Below are positions 17,374-25,757 of a stretch of 64,000 nucleotides of DNA, piece after piece (positions within the stretch are counted from its first letter, which is position 1; each line of letters opens with the position of its first letter). Made by a program: the position numbers and the translations under genes. This stretch comes from MWDF01 sp964577435 (GTDB lineage: Bacteria; Bacillota; DTU025; MWDF01), in contig CAZNZD010000002.1 in assembly GCA_964577435.1 (NCBI GenBank), positions 1-64,000 of the forward strand, in the 5' to 3' direction. The notes under the pieces are model-generated. The model had not been told where the DNA came from, made no database searches, and was given only the letters and a program-made list of their open reading frames with translations.

Positions 17374-18048
17374 ATGGTTAAGTCTAACGGGGACACCCTT
17401 AAGAATCACGCCTACAACGTGATACGCGCGAAGATAATGAACTGCGAGCTGGAGCCGGGTGCCCCGATTTCAGAGCACGAGCTAATAGAGGAGCTCGGCA
17501 TAAGCAGGACCCCGATAAGAGAGGCGCTCAGCAGGCTTGAGGCCGAGCATCTGGTCTCGATATTCCCCAAGAGGGGCATCTTCGTGACTGAAGTCTCGCT
17601 TAAAGACGTCATGGATATATACATGCTCCGGGAGACCATAGAGCCTATAGCTGCAAGGCTGGCGACCGCGGCGATCGACAGAGATAAGCTTCTGGACCTT
17701 AAGAGAAGGTACTACGACGTCGAATCGCATCACGACCTGCAGACCTACATCGACGCGGACCTTGAGTTCCACAGGCTCGTTGCGGTTTCTACAGGCAACT
17801 TGTACCTGGAGCAGATACTGACGAACCTCTATGCCCAGAACTCCAGGACGAGGATAATCTCCAAAGTCCGGAACAAGGCTCACGAAGCGGAGGCATGGGC
17901 TGAGGTCAAGGCGATAATAAACGCCTTGATGGAGGGAGACCCCGAACTTTCCGAGGACCTTATGAAGAGGCATGTGCACAACGGAAACCTCGCTGCGCTG
18001 GCAGCCCTCGGCATAATGGCTTCAGGCGGCGATAGAAGGACCGGTTAG
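17374..18048 (+). CDS. GntR family regulator, FCD (FadR-like) subfamily
   Basis: The N-terminal winged helix (residues about 8-75) has AYNVIRAKIMNCELEPGAPISEHEL and GISRTPIREALSRLEAE, the textbook GntR helix-turn-helix. The C-terminal all-helical FCD domain has DLEFHRLVAVSTGN and a late HVHNGNL, supplying the metal/ligand-site residues. FCD regulators respond to carboxylates or sugar acids. The gene lies directly after AOR and is preceded by GGAGGG. It likely represses the run beginning at 11291 through the TGTATACA site, relieved by the transported acid; that is inference. Confidence 0.9.
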   Translation: MVKSNGDTLKNHAYNVIRAKIMNCELEPGAPISEHELIEELGISRTPIREALSRLEAEHLVSIFPKRGIFVTEVSLKDVMDIYMLRETIEPIAARLATAAIDRDKLLDLKRRYYDVESHHDLQTYIDADLEFHRLVAVSTGNLYLEQILTNLYAQNSRTRIISKVRNKAHEAEAWAEVKAIINALMEGDPELSEDLMKRHVHNGNLAALAALGIMASGGDRRTG

Positions 18049-18095
18049 GGTTAATAGGTTGTTCCCGATGCCGGAGCCGGTTACGGAGGCGAAAG

Positions 18096-19025
18096 ATGGG
18101 AGCAGGGGCTGCTGGCCGGGGAAGGGGCAAAGGGCCGGGTTGGCTGGGTTACGCGTTCCTTCTGTTCACGGGAGTCACTTTCGGCACTCTTGAGGTGTTC
18201 TCTAAGCTGATGCCCCACGTCGCCCCTATGCAGCTGAATTTCCTCAGGTTTCTTATAGGCGGGCTCGTGATCCTGCCGTTCGGGATAATCGAACTGAGAA
18301 GAAGGAAGACTGAGGTCCTGGCTAGGGACCTGCTGACGATAGCTTTGCTTGGGACGCTTCTGGTCGCGGTATCGATGAGCCTCCTGCAGTTCAGCGTGAC
18401 TAAGGTGCCAGCCTCGCTTGTCGCCTTCATCTTCTCGGCCAATCCGATGATCATTGCGCTGCTTGCATCGTTCATACTGGCGGAGAGGCCTAAGCCACAC
18501 ACCATCCTCTTCATTCTTCTCGGGATGGTGGGGATGGCCTTCATCATCAGGCCCTTCGGGACGGGGTTCGACCCGGATGTCCTATATCCGCTTCTTTCGG
18601 TTACGCTCTTCGGCCTGTACATAGTGCTGGCCAGAAGGCTATCAAGGAGGATGGGAAGCCTGTTCGTCACCTCCTCCGCGATACTCTCGGGGGTAGCGGT
18701 CCTCGGCGTGTATGCCACAGCCTCGGGGGTGAGCCTTCTTGGCGGGCTGACGGCGAAGGACATGGGATACTTGGCTTATCTCGGGGTGATAGTATCCGGC
18801 CTCGCATACGTCTCCTATTTCAAGGGGATGGACCTGACAAGCACGAACACAGGAAGCGTTGTGTTCTTCCTTAAGGCGATGACAGCCGCCGTGCTCTCCT
18901 CGTTGCTGCTGGACGAGAAGCTGGAGCTGCCGGTTATCATAGGCGCCGTTTTTATAGCCGCTGGCATCGCCGTCATGGTTTATGGCGGCGTGAGGGATAC
19001 CTTGCAGGCTAGAATCGATAAGTGA
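18096..19025 (+). CDS. EamA/DMT family transporter
   Basis: A 309-residue, ten-helix protein with two EamA halves: FTGVTFGTLEVFSKLMPHV at the start, LVAFIFSANPMIIALLASFILAERP closing the first half, and FFLKAMTAAVLSSLLLDEKLELP in the second. The glycine-rich first 16 residues are unusual, but GGAGGCGAAAG directly before the ATG supports this start. It follows the GntR gene by 47 bases and probably belongs to the same operon, perhaps exporting a product of the alcohol/aldehyde metabolism. Confidence 0.85.
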   Translation: MGAGAAGRGRGKGPGWLGYAFLLFTGVTFGTLEVFSKLMPHVAPMQLNFLRFLIGGLVILPFGIIELRRRKTEVLARDLLTIALLGTLLVAVSMSLLQFSVTKVPASLVAFIFSANPMIIALLASFILAERPKPHTILFILLGMVGMAFIIRPFGTGFDPDVLYPLLSVTLFGLYIVLARRLSRRMGSLFVTSSAILSGVAVLGVYATASGVSLLGGLTAKDMGYLAYLGVIVSGLAYVSYFKGMDLTSTNTGSVVFFLKAMTAAVLSSLLLDEKLELPVIIGAVFIAAGIAVMVYGGVRDTLQARIDK

Positions 19026-19079
19026 TCATCCCGTAATAGGGGTTTTCGCGGATAGACCATACTACTAGGAGGTGGAGAA

Positions 19080-19265
19080 ATGCCGATCATCGACGTGCAC
19101 ATCCTTGAGGGAAAGACGTTGGACCAGAAGAGGAAGCTCGTAAAGGGAATCACCGACGTATGCGTTGCAGAGCTGGGCGTTAAGCCGGAGCAGGTGCGCA
19201 TAATCTACTCTGAGATGAAAAACGAGGACTTCTCATTGGCCGGAAAGCTTAAGTGCGACAGCTAG
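19080..19265 (+). CDS. 4-oxalocrotonate tautomerase family protein
   Basis: The 61-residue protein starts MPIIDVHILEGKT, so after removal of Met the catalytic N-terminal proline is in place. The KRKLVKGITDVCVAELG helix and QVRIIYSEM strand fit the beta-alpha-beta tautomerase fold, which works as a hexamer on keto/enol acids. AGGAGGTGG precedes the ATG. As the last gene before a strong terminator in the AOR/TRAP run, it may act on an unsaturated or oxo-acid intermediate of that pathway; this is inference. Confidence 0.88.
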   Translation: MPIIDVHILEGKTLDQKRKLVKGITDVCVAELGVKPEQVRIIYSEMKNEDFSLAGKLKCDS

Positions 19266-19281
19266 CCTGAAGCAAGAGCGA

Positions 19282-19310
19282 AGCCGGGGCGAGAGCCCCG
19301 GCTTTTCTTA
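19282..19310 (+). terminator. Rho-independent terminator at the end of the AOR/TRAP operon
   Basis: A perfect 9-bp stem AGCCGGGGC/GCCCCGGCT with a GAGA loop followed by TTTCTTATT. It also covers the 3' end of the convergent acetyltransferase gene. Confidence 0.88.
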
Positions 19311-20132
19311 TTCCACGCGGTCGTAGTGAACCTCCACCTGATAATAGGACCTTATATGGCGAAAACCGCAGGCGATCGCGGTCCTGAAGGAGGCAGTATT
19401 GTCGGAATAGCAGTTCCAGCCCACTTTCTGCATCCCGAGGGCATTGCATTCCGAGAGGAACCTGTCCGTAAGGGCTTTGGCGATTCCGCGCCCCCTGTGA
19501 TCCTCCATGACCTCAATGCCTATCTCACAGCCGACAGAGCACAGATACTCGCTAAGGCACCATCCGGCAAGCGCGCCTTCGTAAAGCGCCGCGACTCCGA
19601 GAAACCCGCCAGACCTCTTGGTCATGCTGTCGAAGCGGTAGGCGCACTCGGACCTGAGCAGGTCCATATCCGAAATCGCCTCGTCTTTCAACAGGGCATC
19701 GTCAACATCGGCGAAACGATAACCTCCGGCGAGAGGGTGTGCCGCCGATTCGCTTGGCAGTACGGCCTCCAGGTACTCCCTGCCCCGCACTGTATGCGCT
19801 ATCCCGTCCAGCATTCCCGGTAGGGCCTCGCCTATGGAGCGATCAAACGCCCTTACAATCGCCCTGTCATGTGCATGGCCCTCGAGCTTCCGCAGGGAGA
19901 CCTCTTTCCTTACGAACCTACCCAGGAAGTCTGCATCCTCCGGCCCCTTGATGGATCCGGCAAGGTAGAGCTTGTTCTCATACCTGATAGCACCGAAGCG
20001 CGGGCTGTCTGCGTCGTCCACCCAGGCGTCGCAGTCTTTTATGCCCTCGAGCACAGCTACGAGGCGAACTATGCCGGAGCACTCGCCGAGCAGCCCGATG
20101 ACCTGCCTTATCGTCTTCCTTCGGAAATGCAT
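19308..20132 (-). CDS. GNAT family acetyltransferase
   Basis: The C-terminal third has a GNAT fold: YEGALAGWCLSEYLC, then EIGIEVMEDHRGRGIAKALTDRF (the acetyl-CoA loop) and KVGWNCYSDNTASFRTAIACGF. The N-terminal 150 residues form a separate domain, as in GNAT_acetyltran proteins of about 260-280 residues. I chose the ATG at 20132 because GGAGGCGAAAG precedes it; the frame extends to 20177 without a ribosome site. The substrate is unknown. Confidence 0.8.
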   Translation of the reverse strand: MHFRRKTIRQVIGLLGECSGIVRLVAVLEGIKDCDAWVDDADSPRFGAIRYENKLYLAGSIKGPEDADFLGRFVRKEVSLRKLEGHAHDRAIVRAFDRSIGEALPGMLDGIAHTVRGREYLEAVLPSESAAHPLAGGYRFADVDDALLKDEAISDMDLLRSECAYRFDSMTKRSGGFLGVAALYEGALAGWCLSEYLCSVGCEIGIEVMEDHRGRGIAKALTDRFLSECNALGMQKVGWNCYSDNTASFRTAIACGFRHIRSYYQVEVHYDRVE

Positions 20133-20283
20133 CTTTCGCCTCCGCGCCTGAAACGGGCCTTGGCGTCCACGCCTCATACGGCGCTTTTTGCCATTATGAA
20201 CCGGCCGGGGGCTTTTTTCAACTATTCGACAGGACGGCGGGCCAGCTCAAGCATCCCGCCGTTGCAGGTCAACTTCCAACTAC

Positions 20284-20721
20284 TTATCTGACCGGCATCT
20301 CGGGTTTCTCAAGCTCGCCATAGGCCTTAAGAAGTATGCCTATCTGCCCTGAGAGCCTCTCCATCCGCTTCATCCAGGAATCCAGCTGGACCATGCCCTC
20401 TTCGCTTAACATGTAGACGCGCCTTGCCGGACCTGTGCCGCTCGTGTCCCACTCGGAGTATGTGAAGCCCATCATGTCCATTCTTCTCAAGGTGCGGTAG
20501 ACCGCCGCCTGATCCATCTCCGTATCTGCGACTGAAAGCCTGGATGCCTCCTGGGCTATCTGATAGCCGTGCGCCTTTCCGAGCTTTGCAAGGGCGATGG
20601 CTACTACAGGCACCATGAACCTGAACATCTTACCGAGCCCCTGGCCCTCCATGCCCCCCGCCATGCCGCCCTCGATGCCGCGCATCCTGCCCAATCCGAA
20701 CCCGCCTCTTCCACCGTGCAT
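20284..20721 (-). CDS. PadR family transcriptional regulator
   Basis: The 145-residue protein has a Gly/Met-rich N-terminal tail and a PadR winged helix: ALAKLGKAHGYQIAQEA, DQAAVYRTLRRMDMMGF and YMLSEEGMVQLDSWMKRM. PadR proteins are dimeric repressors that often sense phenolics, drugs or metals. The glycine-rich tail of the first 30 residues is unlike most PadRs. AGGAGTGAT precedes the ATG. A near-consensus promoter with an inverted repeat over its -10/+1 region lies just upstream, pointing to autoregulation. Confidence 0.88.
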   Translation of the reverse strand: MHGGRGGFGLGRMRGIEGGMAGGMEGQGLGKMFRFMVPVVAIALAKLGKAHGYQIAQEASRLSVADTEMDQAAVYRTLRRMDMMGFTYSEWDTSGTGPARRVYMLSEEGMVQLDSWMKRMERLSGQIGILLKAYGELEKPEMPVR

Positions 20722-20735
20722 GATATCACTCCTTT

Positions 20736-20780
20736 AAGTGTCATTAACACTTATATACTACAAGCATGAAGATGTGTCAA
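20736..20780 (-). promoter_or_regulatory. PadR gene promoter with overlapping inverted repeat
   Basis: On the minus strand TTGACA (20775-20780) and TATATA (20752-20757) are separated by exactly 17 bases. The inverted repeat AAGTGT-N5-ACACTT (20736-20752) overlaps the downstream edge of the -10 element and the expected start of transcription, the right place for a repressor operator. Confidence 0.7.
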
Positions 20781-20849
20781 TAGGAGAAAGTAAAGCGATG
20801 GCGTTGACAGGAAAGCCCTGCTGTGCGATTTTCATATTGAGGTGATCGC

Positions 20850-21068
20850 ATGATCGAGATAAAGGGGAGGGTTCCCCTCGAGAAGTACTCCGGCTTCGTA
20901 CCAGTCTCCTCGGACACGCAGGTCAGGCAGCTCTTCGACATCCTCGGCATCCCCGAGGAGCTCAGAGGATACATACTTGCCATCAGAAACGGCAAGATAA
21001 TCCAGCATAGCGACATTGTCGCGGACGGAAGCGCACTGGATCTGATCATCATCCCCGAGGGAGGTTGA
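20850..21068 (+). CDS. MoaD/ThiS-like sulfur carrier protein
   Basis: A 72-residue protein ending in PEGG, the C-terminal diglycine that is thiocarboxylated in MoaD/ThiS sulfur carriers. The order of strands (MIEIKGRVPLEKY, the VRQLFDILGIPEELRGYILAIRNGK segment, DLIIIPEGG) fits the ubiquitin-like beta-grasp fold. GAGGTGAT precedes the ATG. It stands alone, with no E1-like activating enzyme in the window. The tungsten/molybdenum AOR 3.5 kb upstream makes a role in pterin-cofactor sulfuration attractive, but a role in another sulfur transfer cannot be excluded. Confidence 0.75.
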   Translation: MIEIKGRVPLEKYSGFVPVSSDTQVRQLFDILGIPEELRGYILAIRNGKIIQHSDIVADGSALDLIIIPEGG

Positions 21069-21096
21069 TCCTTCACCGCAGCCGGAAAAACGTGTA

Positions 21097-21132
21097 GAAT
21101 GTGCCGCTGAAAAGGCGGCACATTCCTTATAT
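21097..21132 (+). terminator. Rho-independent terminator
   Basis: A perfect 11-bp stem GAATGTGCCGC/GCGGCACATTC (21097-21107, 21115-21125) with a seven-base loop, followed by CTTATAT. The T-tract is weak but the stem is strong. Confidence 0.65.
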
Positions 21133-21203
21133 ATGAAGGAATATGTCAACAAATGAAGAAACATACTCCAACGGGCTTGCAGCCCGGAAAAGGAGTGAGG
21201 CAT

Positions 21204-22814
21204 ATGGCAATGAGGATGACCAAATTCCTCGCGGCGGCCATACTTCTAGTGATGCTCACCGGCGCGGCCGCCGGAGCGCCCGTTCCTGTTACGCCCCTGA
21301 TCAACCTTCCACCCGCGGCGCTTACCACGAAGATCACGAACCTTGCCCTTTCCAACCTAGTGACGATGGGTGATGTCGAGGGGACCACCTTCGGCGCTTC
21401 AAGAAACCAGATGGTGGCGTTGGACGCTGATGGCAAGGTCACGAGGACCATAGCCATCCCTGTCGAGCAGCCCGCAGGCATCTCGGCATACACTGCAGGC
21501 AAAGCCATAGTAGGCGACGCCGGGACGGGCTCAGTGTTCTCGGTAGACATAAGGTCAGGCCAGGCGTCAAGGATCCTGGACCTGGCATCTACGCAGGCCG
21601 GAAACCTGATCGCGGGGGATATCCTGAAGAGCGGCAGGCTTTCGAGCGTAGCTTTCGACGGCAAGTATGTATATGTAGCGATATCCGCGGGCTACTCAAG
21701 CTCCATATTCGCTGTCGACCCTGCGACCAACAGGGCGCTCATGCAGACCTGGTCGCCGGGCGATGAGCCCACAGCGATGCAGTTCACCGGAGGGAACCTC
21801 TATGTTCTAGACGGCGAGAACGGACAGCTGAGGCTCTATGATTCTGCATTCAAGCTTAGCTTGCAGTCCATCGACCTTGCAGTTCCCGACGCAAAGGGCA
21901 TCATCATTCGGGGAAACGAGGTAAGGGTGCTTTCGCCCACTGAGAGGAGCATCACCCTTATAAAGCCGGACCTTAATCTTCTCAAGCTGCAGCTGGTGGA
22001 GCCCGTCTGGAGGCCTATAGAAATCATAACTGGGCCCATACTTACGCTTGCCAGGCACTACGCGCTTCTTATCTGCGGTGACGTCGCGGAAAGCGGTTAT
22101 GACGAGTTCTGGAACGACACGGTCTGGATGTACAAGACGCTGCTTGACGCGGGATACACTGAGAGCAACATCTATGTCCTCTACGGATGGGGCAGCGATT
22201 ACGTCTCTGCCAATCCAAACTACAAGCACCCTAGCAAAGTCACAGACTTTCCGGCTACGGTTGTTTGGGTGAACAAGGTACTAAACGGTCTCAAAAACGG
22301 AGACTCCTCCATCGGGGTCAGCAAGCTCACTGCAAATGACAGCTTGTTCGTCTGGGTGTTCGACCATGGAGGAGGGGGTAATCCCGCATACTTCTGCCTC
22401 AGAGACGGCGTCTATTACGACACCGACTTCGCCAACAGCCTGAATCCGCTACCCTACAGCAAGAGGGCGATCTTCATGCAGCAGTGCAGGAGCGGAGGCT
22501 TCCTTGACAATATGCAGAACGACAGGAGCTTCGTTTCGACGGCCTGCCTCTGGAGCGAGAATGCGCACAGGGCCGATGCTGAGAATGAGGCCTATGGCGG
22601 CAAGGTCTATCACCACGGCGAGTACAACTACTACATCATCAGCGCCCTGGCAGGAAAGACAGCGACCGGTGCGTTCGTGAACGCCGACAGCAACGGGGAC
22701 GGCAAGCTTAGCGCCAGGGAGATGCACACATTCATGGGCGCAAGGGAGAACCAGCCCGAGACCCCGCAGATATGGGACAACTTCGGCATAGGCAGCAGCT
22801 TTGCGGTCAAGTGA
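21204..22814 (+). CDS. Secreted legumain-like (peptidase C13) protein with EF-hand
   Basis: The start at 21204 has AAGGAGTGAGG upstream and gives a signal peptide of about 25 residues. Residues about 30-290 form repeated short beta motifs (VALDADGKV, FAVDPATNRAL, LYVLDGENGQLRLYD) like a beta-propeller. Residues about 295-490 are caspase-like: HYALLICGD, WVFDHGGGG with catalytic His388, and IFMQQCRSGGF with catalytic Cys428, the clan CD dyad. The C-terminus holds DSNGDGKLS, a calcium-binding EF-hand/dockerin loop near residue 496. I infer a secreted cysteine protease, possibly calcium-dependent. The N-terminal propeller combination is uncommon. Confidence 0.8.
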   Translation: MAMRMTKFLAAAILLVMLTGAAAGAPVPVTPLINLPPAALTTKITNLALSNLVTMGDVEGTTFGASRNQMVALDADGKVTRTIAIPVEQPAGISAYTAGKAIVGDAGTGSVFSVDIRSGQASRILDLASTQAGNLIAGDILKSGRLSSVAFDGKYVYVAISAGYSSSIFAVDPATNRALMQTWSPGDEPTAMQFTGGNLYVLDGENGQLRLYDSAFKLSLQSIDLAVPDAKGIIIRGNEVRVLSPTERSITLIKPDLNLLKLQLVEPVWRPIEIITGPILTLARHYALLICGDVAESGYDEFWNDTVWMYKTLLDAGYTESNIYVLYGWGSDYVSANPNYKHPSKVTDFPATVVWVNKVLNGLKNGDSSIGVSKLTANDSLFVWVFDHGGGGNPAYFCLRDGVYYDTDFANSLNPLPYSKRAIFMQQCRSGGFLDNMQNDRSFVSTACLWSENAHRADAENEAYGGKVYHHGEYNYYIISALAGKTATGAFVNADSNGDGKLSAREMHTFMGARENQPETPQIWDNFGIGSSFAVK

Positions 22815-22864
22815 GAAGGATATAGATAAGCCGGACTCAGAAGAGCCCGGCCAAGGGAAATAGG

Positions 22865-22900
22865 ATGCGGCAGGTCAGTTCCTGCCGCATTCCTTCTTGT
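22865..22900 (+). terminator. Rho-independent terminator overlapping the end of the GGDEF gene
   Basis: A perfect 10-bp stem ATGCGGCAGG/CCTGCCGCAT with a six-base loop is followed by TCCTTCTTGT. The loop contains the stop codon of the convergent diguanylate cyclase gene. Confidence 0.7.
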
Positions 22901-24011
22901 TCTCGTACATGAGCGCATCTATCCTTCTTAGGAACTGGTCTGCCGTCATGTCCGACCCCGGCTTGTATATCGACCAGCCGTAGCTTAATACTAGAGGGAA
23001 GGGAAACCTTCCAAGCTTGTTGAAGTCGTCGAAGCTGGCCTTTATCCTGTCCACGGTCCTGGCAAGGGCCTCCTCGGAGGTCATCTTGGGCGCGATGACC
23101 AGGAACTCGTCGCCTCCGTAGCGTGCGATGAAGTCATCCGACCTCAGGCTTCTTTTCATGATGTCCGCAGTGACTCTGAGGGCCTCATCCCCGGTGCTGT
23201 GGCCGTAATTGTCGTTTATCGCCTTGAAACCGTCTATGTCCATGAAGATGCCGCTGAAGCCACCGTCTTTGGGAGCCGACCTGATCTGGGAGTTGAGGAA
23301 GGAATCGATATCCCGCCTGTTGGACACCCCCGTCAGATAATCGGAGCCAAGCTCCGTCTCCTGAAGGTTCAAGTAGGTGAAAAGGAGCATGAGCGTCACT
23401 CCGGCCCACATCGACGGCATGCCATAGAGGAATGCCTGCATTATACCCCCCACGGTGGGCGGCACATTGAAGAGAAGAAGCGTATAGTATGCCCGTCTCG
23501 AGAATTTCCGCCTGTTCAGATAGGTTATGCACAGGGAATAGAAGATGTACAATGCGAACATCACGGCTATCAGCACGAATCCAGGGCCTCTTTCATACAC
23601 GTTGGCGCTGTCCACGCTGAACATGAAGCCGGTATAGGTGGTGGCAAGGGTCGGTATCACCTGAACGAGGGCCGGTATGACGAGGATCGCGTTTAGAGTC
23701 CTGTTCCATGCGGTATCCCCGAAGATCTTAGAGTGCAGATAGACGATCCAGAGATAGAAGGCGAAGGCACCGGAAACATAATAGGCGAGGTTGAAGGCGT
23801 AGTTAAGAAGATAGCAATACGCACTGGGCCTCTTGTCTACCGCCCAGGCAAGCGCCTCGAAGATTATTACGAGCATGGTGACGTGGATCACCCTGATGAA
23901 GGGCCTTTGCTTACGCGACCTCAGCTCGTTCTGATTCCTGATTCCTGTGAGTATCGCCCCCAGTATCATCAGGGAAAAGAGGCTCATGCTCACCTGAAGA
24001 ACCGTATACAT
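22875..24011 (-). CDS. Membrane-bound diguanylate cyclase (GGDEF)
   Basis: About 215 N-terminal residues form six or seven membrane helices. They are followed by a complete GGDEF domain: DYLTGVSNRRDID, MDIDGFKAINDNYGHSTGDEAL and RYGGDEFLV near residue 297. An intact inhibitory I-site RSDD sits five residues before GGDEF. The enzyme should make cyclic di-GMP from GTP, with feedback inhibition, under control of a signal sensed in the membrane part. No EAL or HD-GYP domain lies in the window. It is a single gene with no operon partner. Confidence 0.92.
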   Translation of the reverse strand: MYTVLQVSMSLFSLMILGAILTGIRNQNELRSRKQRPFIRVIHVTMLVIIFEALAWAVDKRPSAYCYLLNYAFNLAYYVSGAFAFYLWIVYLHSKIFGDTAWNRTLNAILVIPALVQVIPTLATTYTGFMFSVDSANVYERGPGFVLIAVMFALYIFYSLCITYLNRRKFSRRAYYTLLLFNVPPTVGGIMQAFLYGMPSMWAGVTLMLLFTYLNLQETELGSDYLTGVSNRRDIDSFLNSQIRSAPKDGGFSGIFMDIDGFKAINDNYGHSTGDEALRVTADIMKRSLRSDDFIARYGGDEFLVIAPKMTSEEALARTVDRIKASFDDFNKLGRFPFPLVLSYGWSIYKPGSDMTADQFLRRIDALMYENKKECGRN

Positions 24012-24134
24012 CGGAACCCTCCGGAGAAAGAATTGCTTGCCTTATGAATACCTTACTACATCCTGCACCCAATTACCTGCACATACTTGCGCTGCCCATG
24101 GATTATAATACGAGTATCGTAGTGAGGTGATCTG

Positions 24135-25757
24135 ATGGGAAACCCGGCAAGGGACGGTTCGAAGGCGAACCTCTTCAAAGGAGCTGCCATCCTCGCGGCT
24201 GCGAGCCTTTTCGCAAGGGTGTTGGGGGCAGTATACCGCATACCTCTGGCCAATATGCTCGGAGACGAGGGTATGGGCCTGTTCGAGATGGCAAATCCGA
24301 TCTATTTCTTCCTCCTGTCCATATCGGTATCGGGCATACCCCTTGCCATATCTAAGCTGATAGCAGAGAAGAAGGCGAGGGAGGACGGCTTAGGGGCAAG
24401 CAGGGTAGTGAAGGTTGCAGCAGTCATGATGGCTGCAGCAGGGCTTGCCGCAAGCCTTGCGCTGTTCATCCTCGCACCCTATATCGCCGATAAGGTGTTC
24501 CATGATCCCAGGTCCGTGCTTCCGCTAAGGGCTATCTCCCCAGCGCTCGCCTTCATGACGGTCATGTCCGCCATGAGGGGCTACTTCCAGGGCATGCAGA
24601 GGATGGGCCCATCGGCCATCTCCCAGATGATAGAGCAGGTGGCAAGGGTCGCTTTCATGCTTCTGATGGCCATGCTGCTGCTTCCTAAGGGCATAGAATA
24701 CGGCGCCGCCGGCGCCGCAAGCGGTGCGGCTGTGGGCGCACTGATGGGCATGGGGTTCCTGCTTCTGGCCTATTACCTGCTGAGAAGGCGGCCTGATTAC
24801 CGTATACCCAGGGGCAGCGCCAAGGCAGAGCCGGTGGGGCATATTGCCTCCAGGATACTTCAGCTTGCCGTCCCGGTATCCATAACCGGTTCACTGGCTT
24901 CGATCAAGAGCGTCATCGACGCCGCGATAGTGCCTGGAAGGCTCGCCGCGGCCGGATTCGCCCAAAGCGAGGCTACCGCGCTTTACGGCCAGTTCAACGG
25001 CATGGCCTACCCGATCGTCTACTTCCCTACATCCATAACGGCGGGAATCGCGTCTGCCGCCGTGCCCTCCATATCGGAATGCCATGCCAAATCAGACGCG
25101 GCGGGAATCCGCGAGAGGGCGATATATGTCCTGAAGCTGACCAGCATCATAGCCATCCCTGCCACGGCAGGGCTTCTCGTCCTCGCGTCGCCCATCACGG
25201 CGCTGCTGTACGGAAGGCCTGATGTAGGCCCGATACTAGCCACTTTATCGGCGGCGAGCGCCCTTTTGTGCCTTCAGCAGACAAGCGCGTCCATATTAAG
25301 CGGGATGGGATACGTCGCCGACCCGCTTGTGAGCGCGCTAATCGGTGTGCTTGCGAAGATCGCCCTCGAGTTCTGGCTGACCTCCATGCCCGGCCTTAAT
25401 GTGAAGGGGGCGGCGATAAGCACTGTAGTCGGCTCTCTTATAACCGTGGTGATAAACCTGGTGAGGGTGGAGATTAGGCTAGGCATCAAGGTGGGCTACG
25501 CCAAGGCATTCTCAGGGCCCGTCGCCGCTTCCGTCATAATGGGCGCCGCGGTGTTTGCGTTCAGGGAGCTTGCCGTAAGGGTGATGCCGGAAGGGCGGCT
25601 CATCACCATAGCCGCCGTTGGGGTAGGAGGCATCGTATATACCGCTTGCGTGCTTCTTATGGGGATCATGACCCCGGAGGAGCTGGAGGCTATACCGTTT
25701 TTAGGAAAGCATGCCGCAAGGATTTCGTCCAAGCTAGGGGCAAGGAGGGGCAGATGA
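24135..25757 (+). CDS. SpoVB/MurJ-type polysaccharide flippase (MOP superfamily)
   Basis: A 540-residue protein with about fourteen helices. The opening KGAAILAAASLFARVLGAVYRIPLANMLGDEGMGLFEMA is the start of SpoVB/YtgP/MurJ-type proteins of Bacillota, and SAMRGYFQGMQRMGPSAISQMIEQVARV matches their fourth and fifth helices. Such proteins flip lipid-linked peptidoglycan or polysaccharide precursors across the membrane. GAGGTGAT precedes the ATG. Its stop overlaps the start of the MazG-like gene (ATGATG). Confidence 0.88.
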   Translation: MGNPARDGSKANLFKGAAILAAASLFARVLGAVYRIPLANMLGDEGMGLFEMANPIYFFLLSISVSGIPLAISKLIAEKKAREDGLGASRVVKVAAVMMAAAGLAASLALFILAPYIADKVFHDPRSVLPLRAISPALAFMTVMSAMRGYFQGMQRMGPSAISQMIEQVARVAFMLLMAMLLLPKGIEYGAAGAASGAAVGALMGMGFLLLAYYLLRRRPDYRIPRGSAKAEPVGHIASRILQLAVPVSITGSLASIKSVIDAAIVPGRLAAAGFAQSEATALYGQFNGMAYPIVYFPTSITAGIASAAVPSISECHAKSDAAGIRERAIYVLKLTSIIAIPATAGLLVLASPITALLYGRPDVGPILATLSAASALLCLQQTSASILSGMGYVADPLVSALIGVLAKIALEFWLTSMPGLNVKGAAISTVVGSLITVVINLVRVEIRLGIKVGYAKAFSGPVAASVIMGAAVFAFRELAVRVMPEGRLITIAAVGVGGIVYTACVLLMGIMTPEELEAIPFLGKHAARISSKLGARRGR

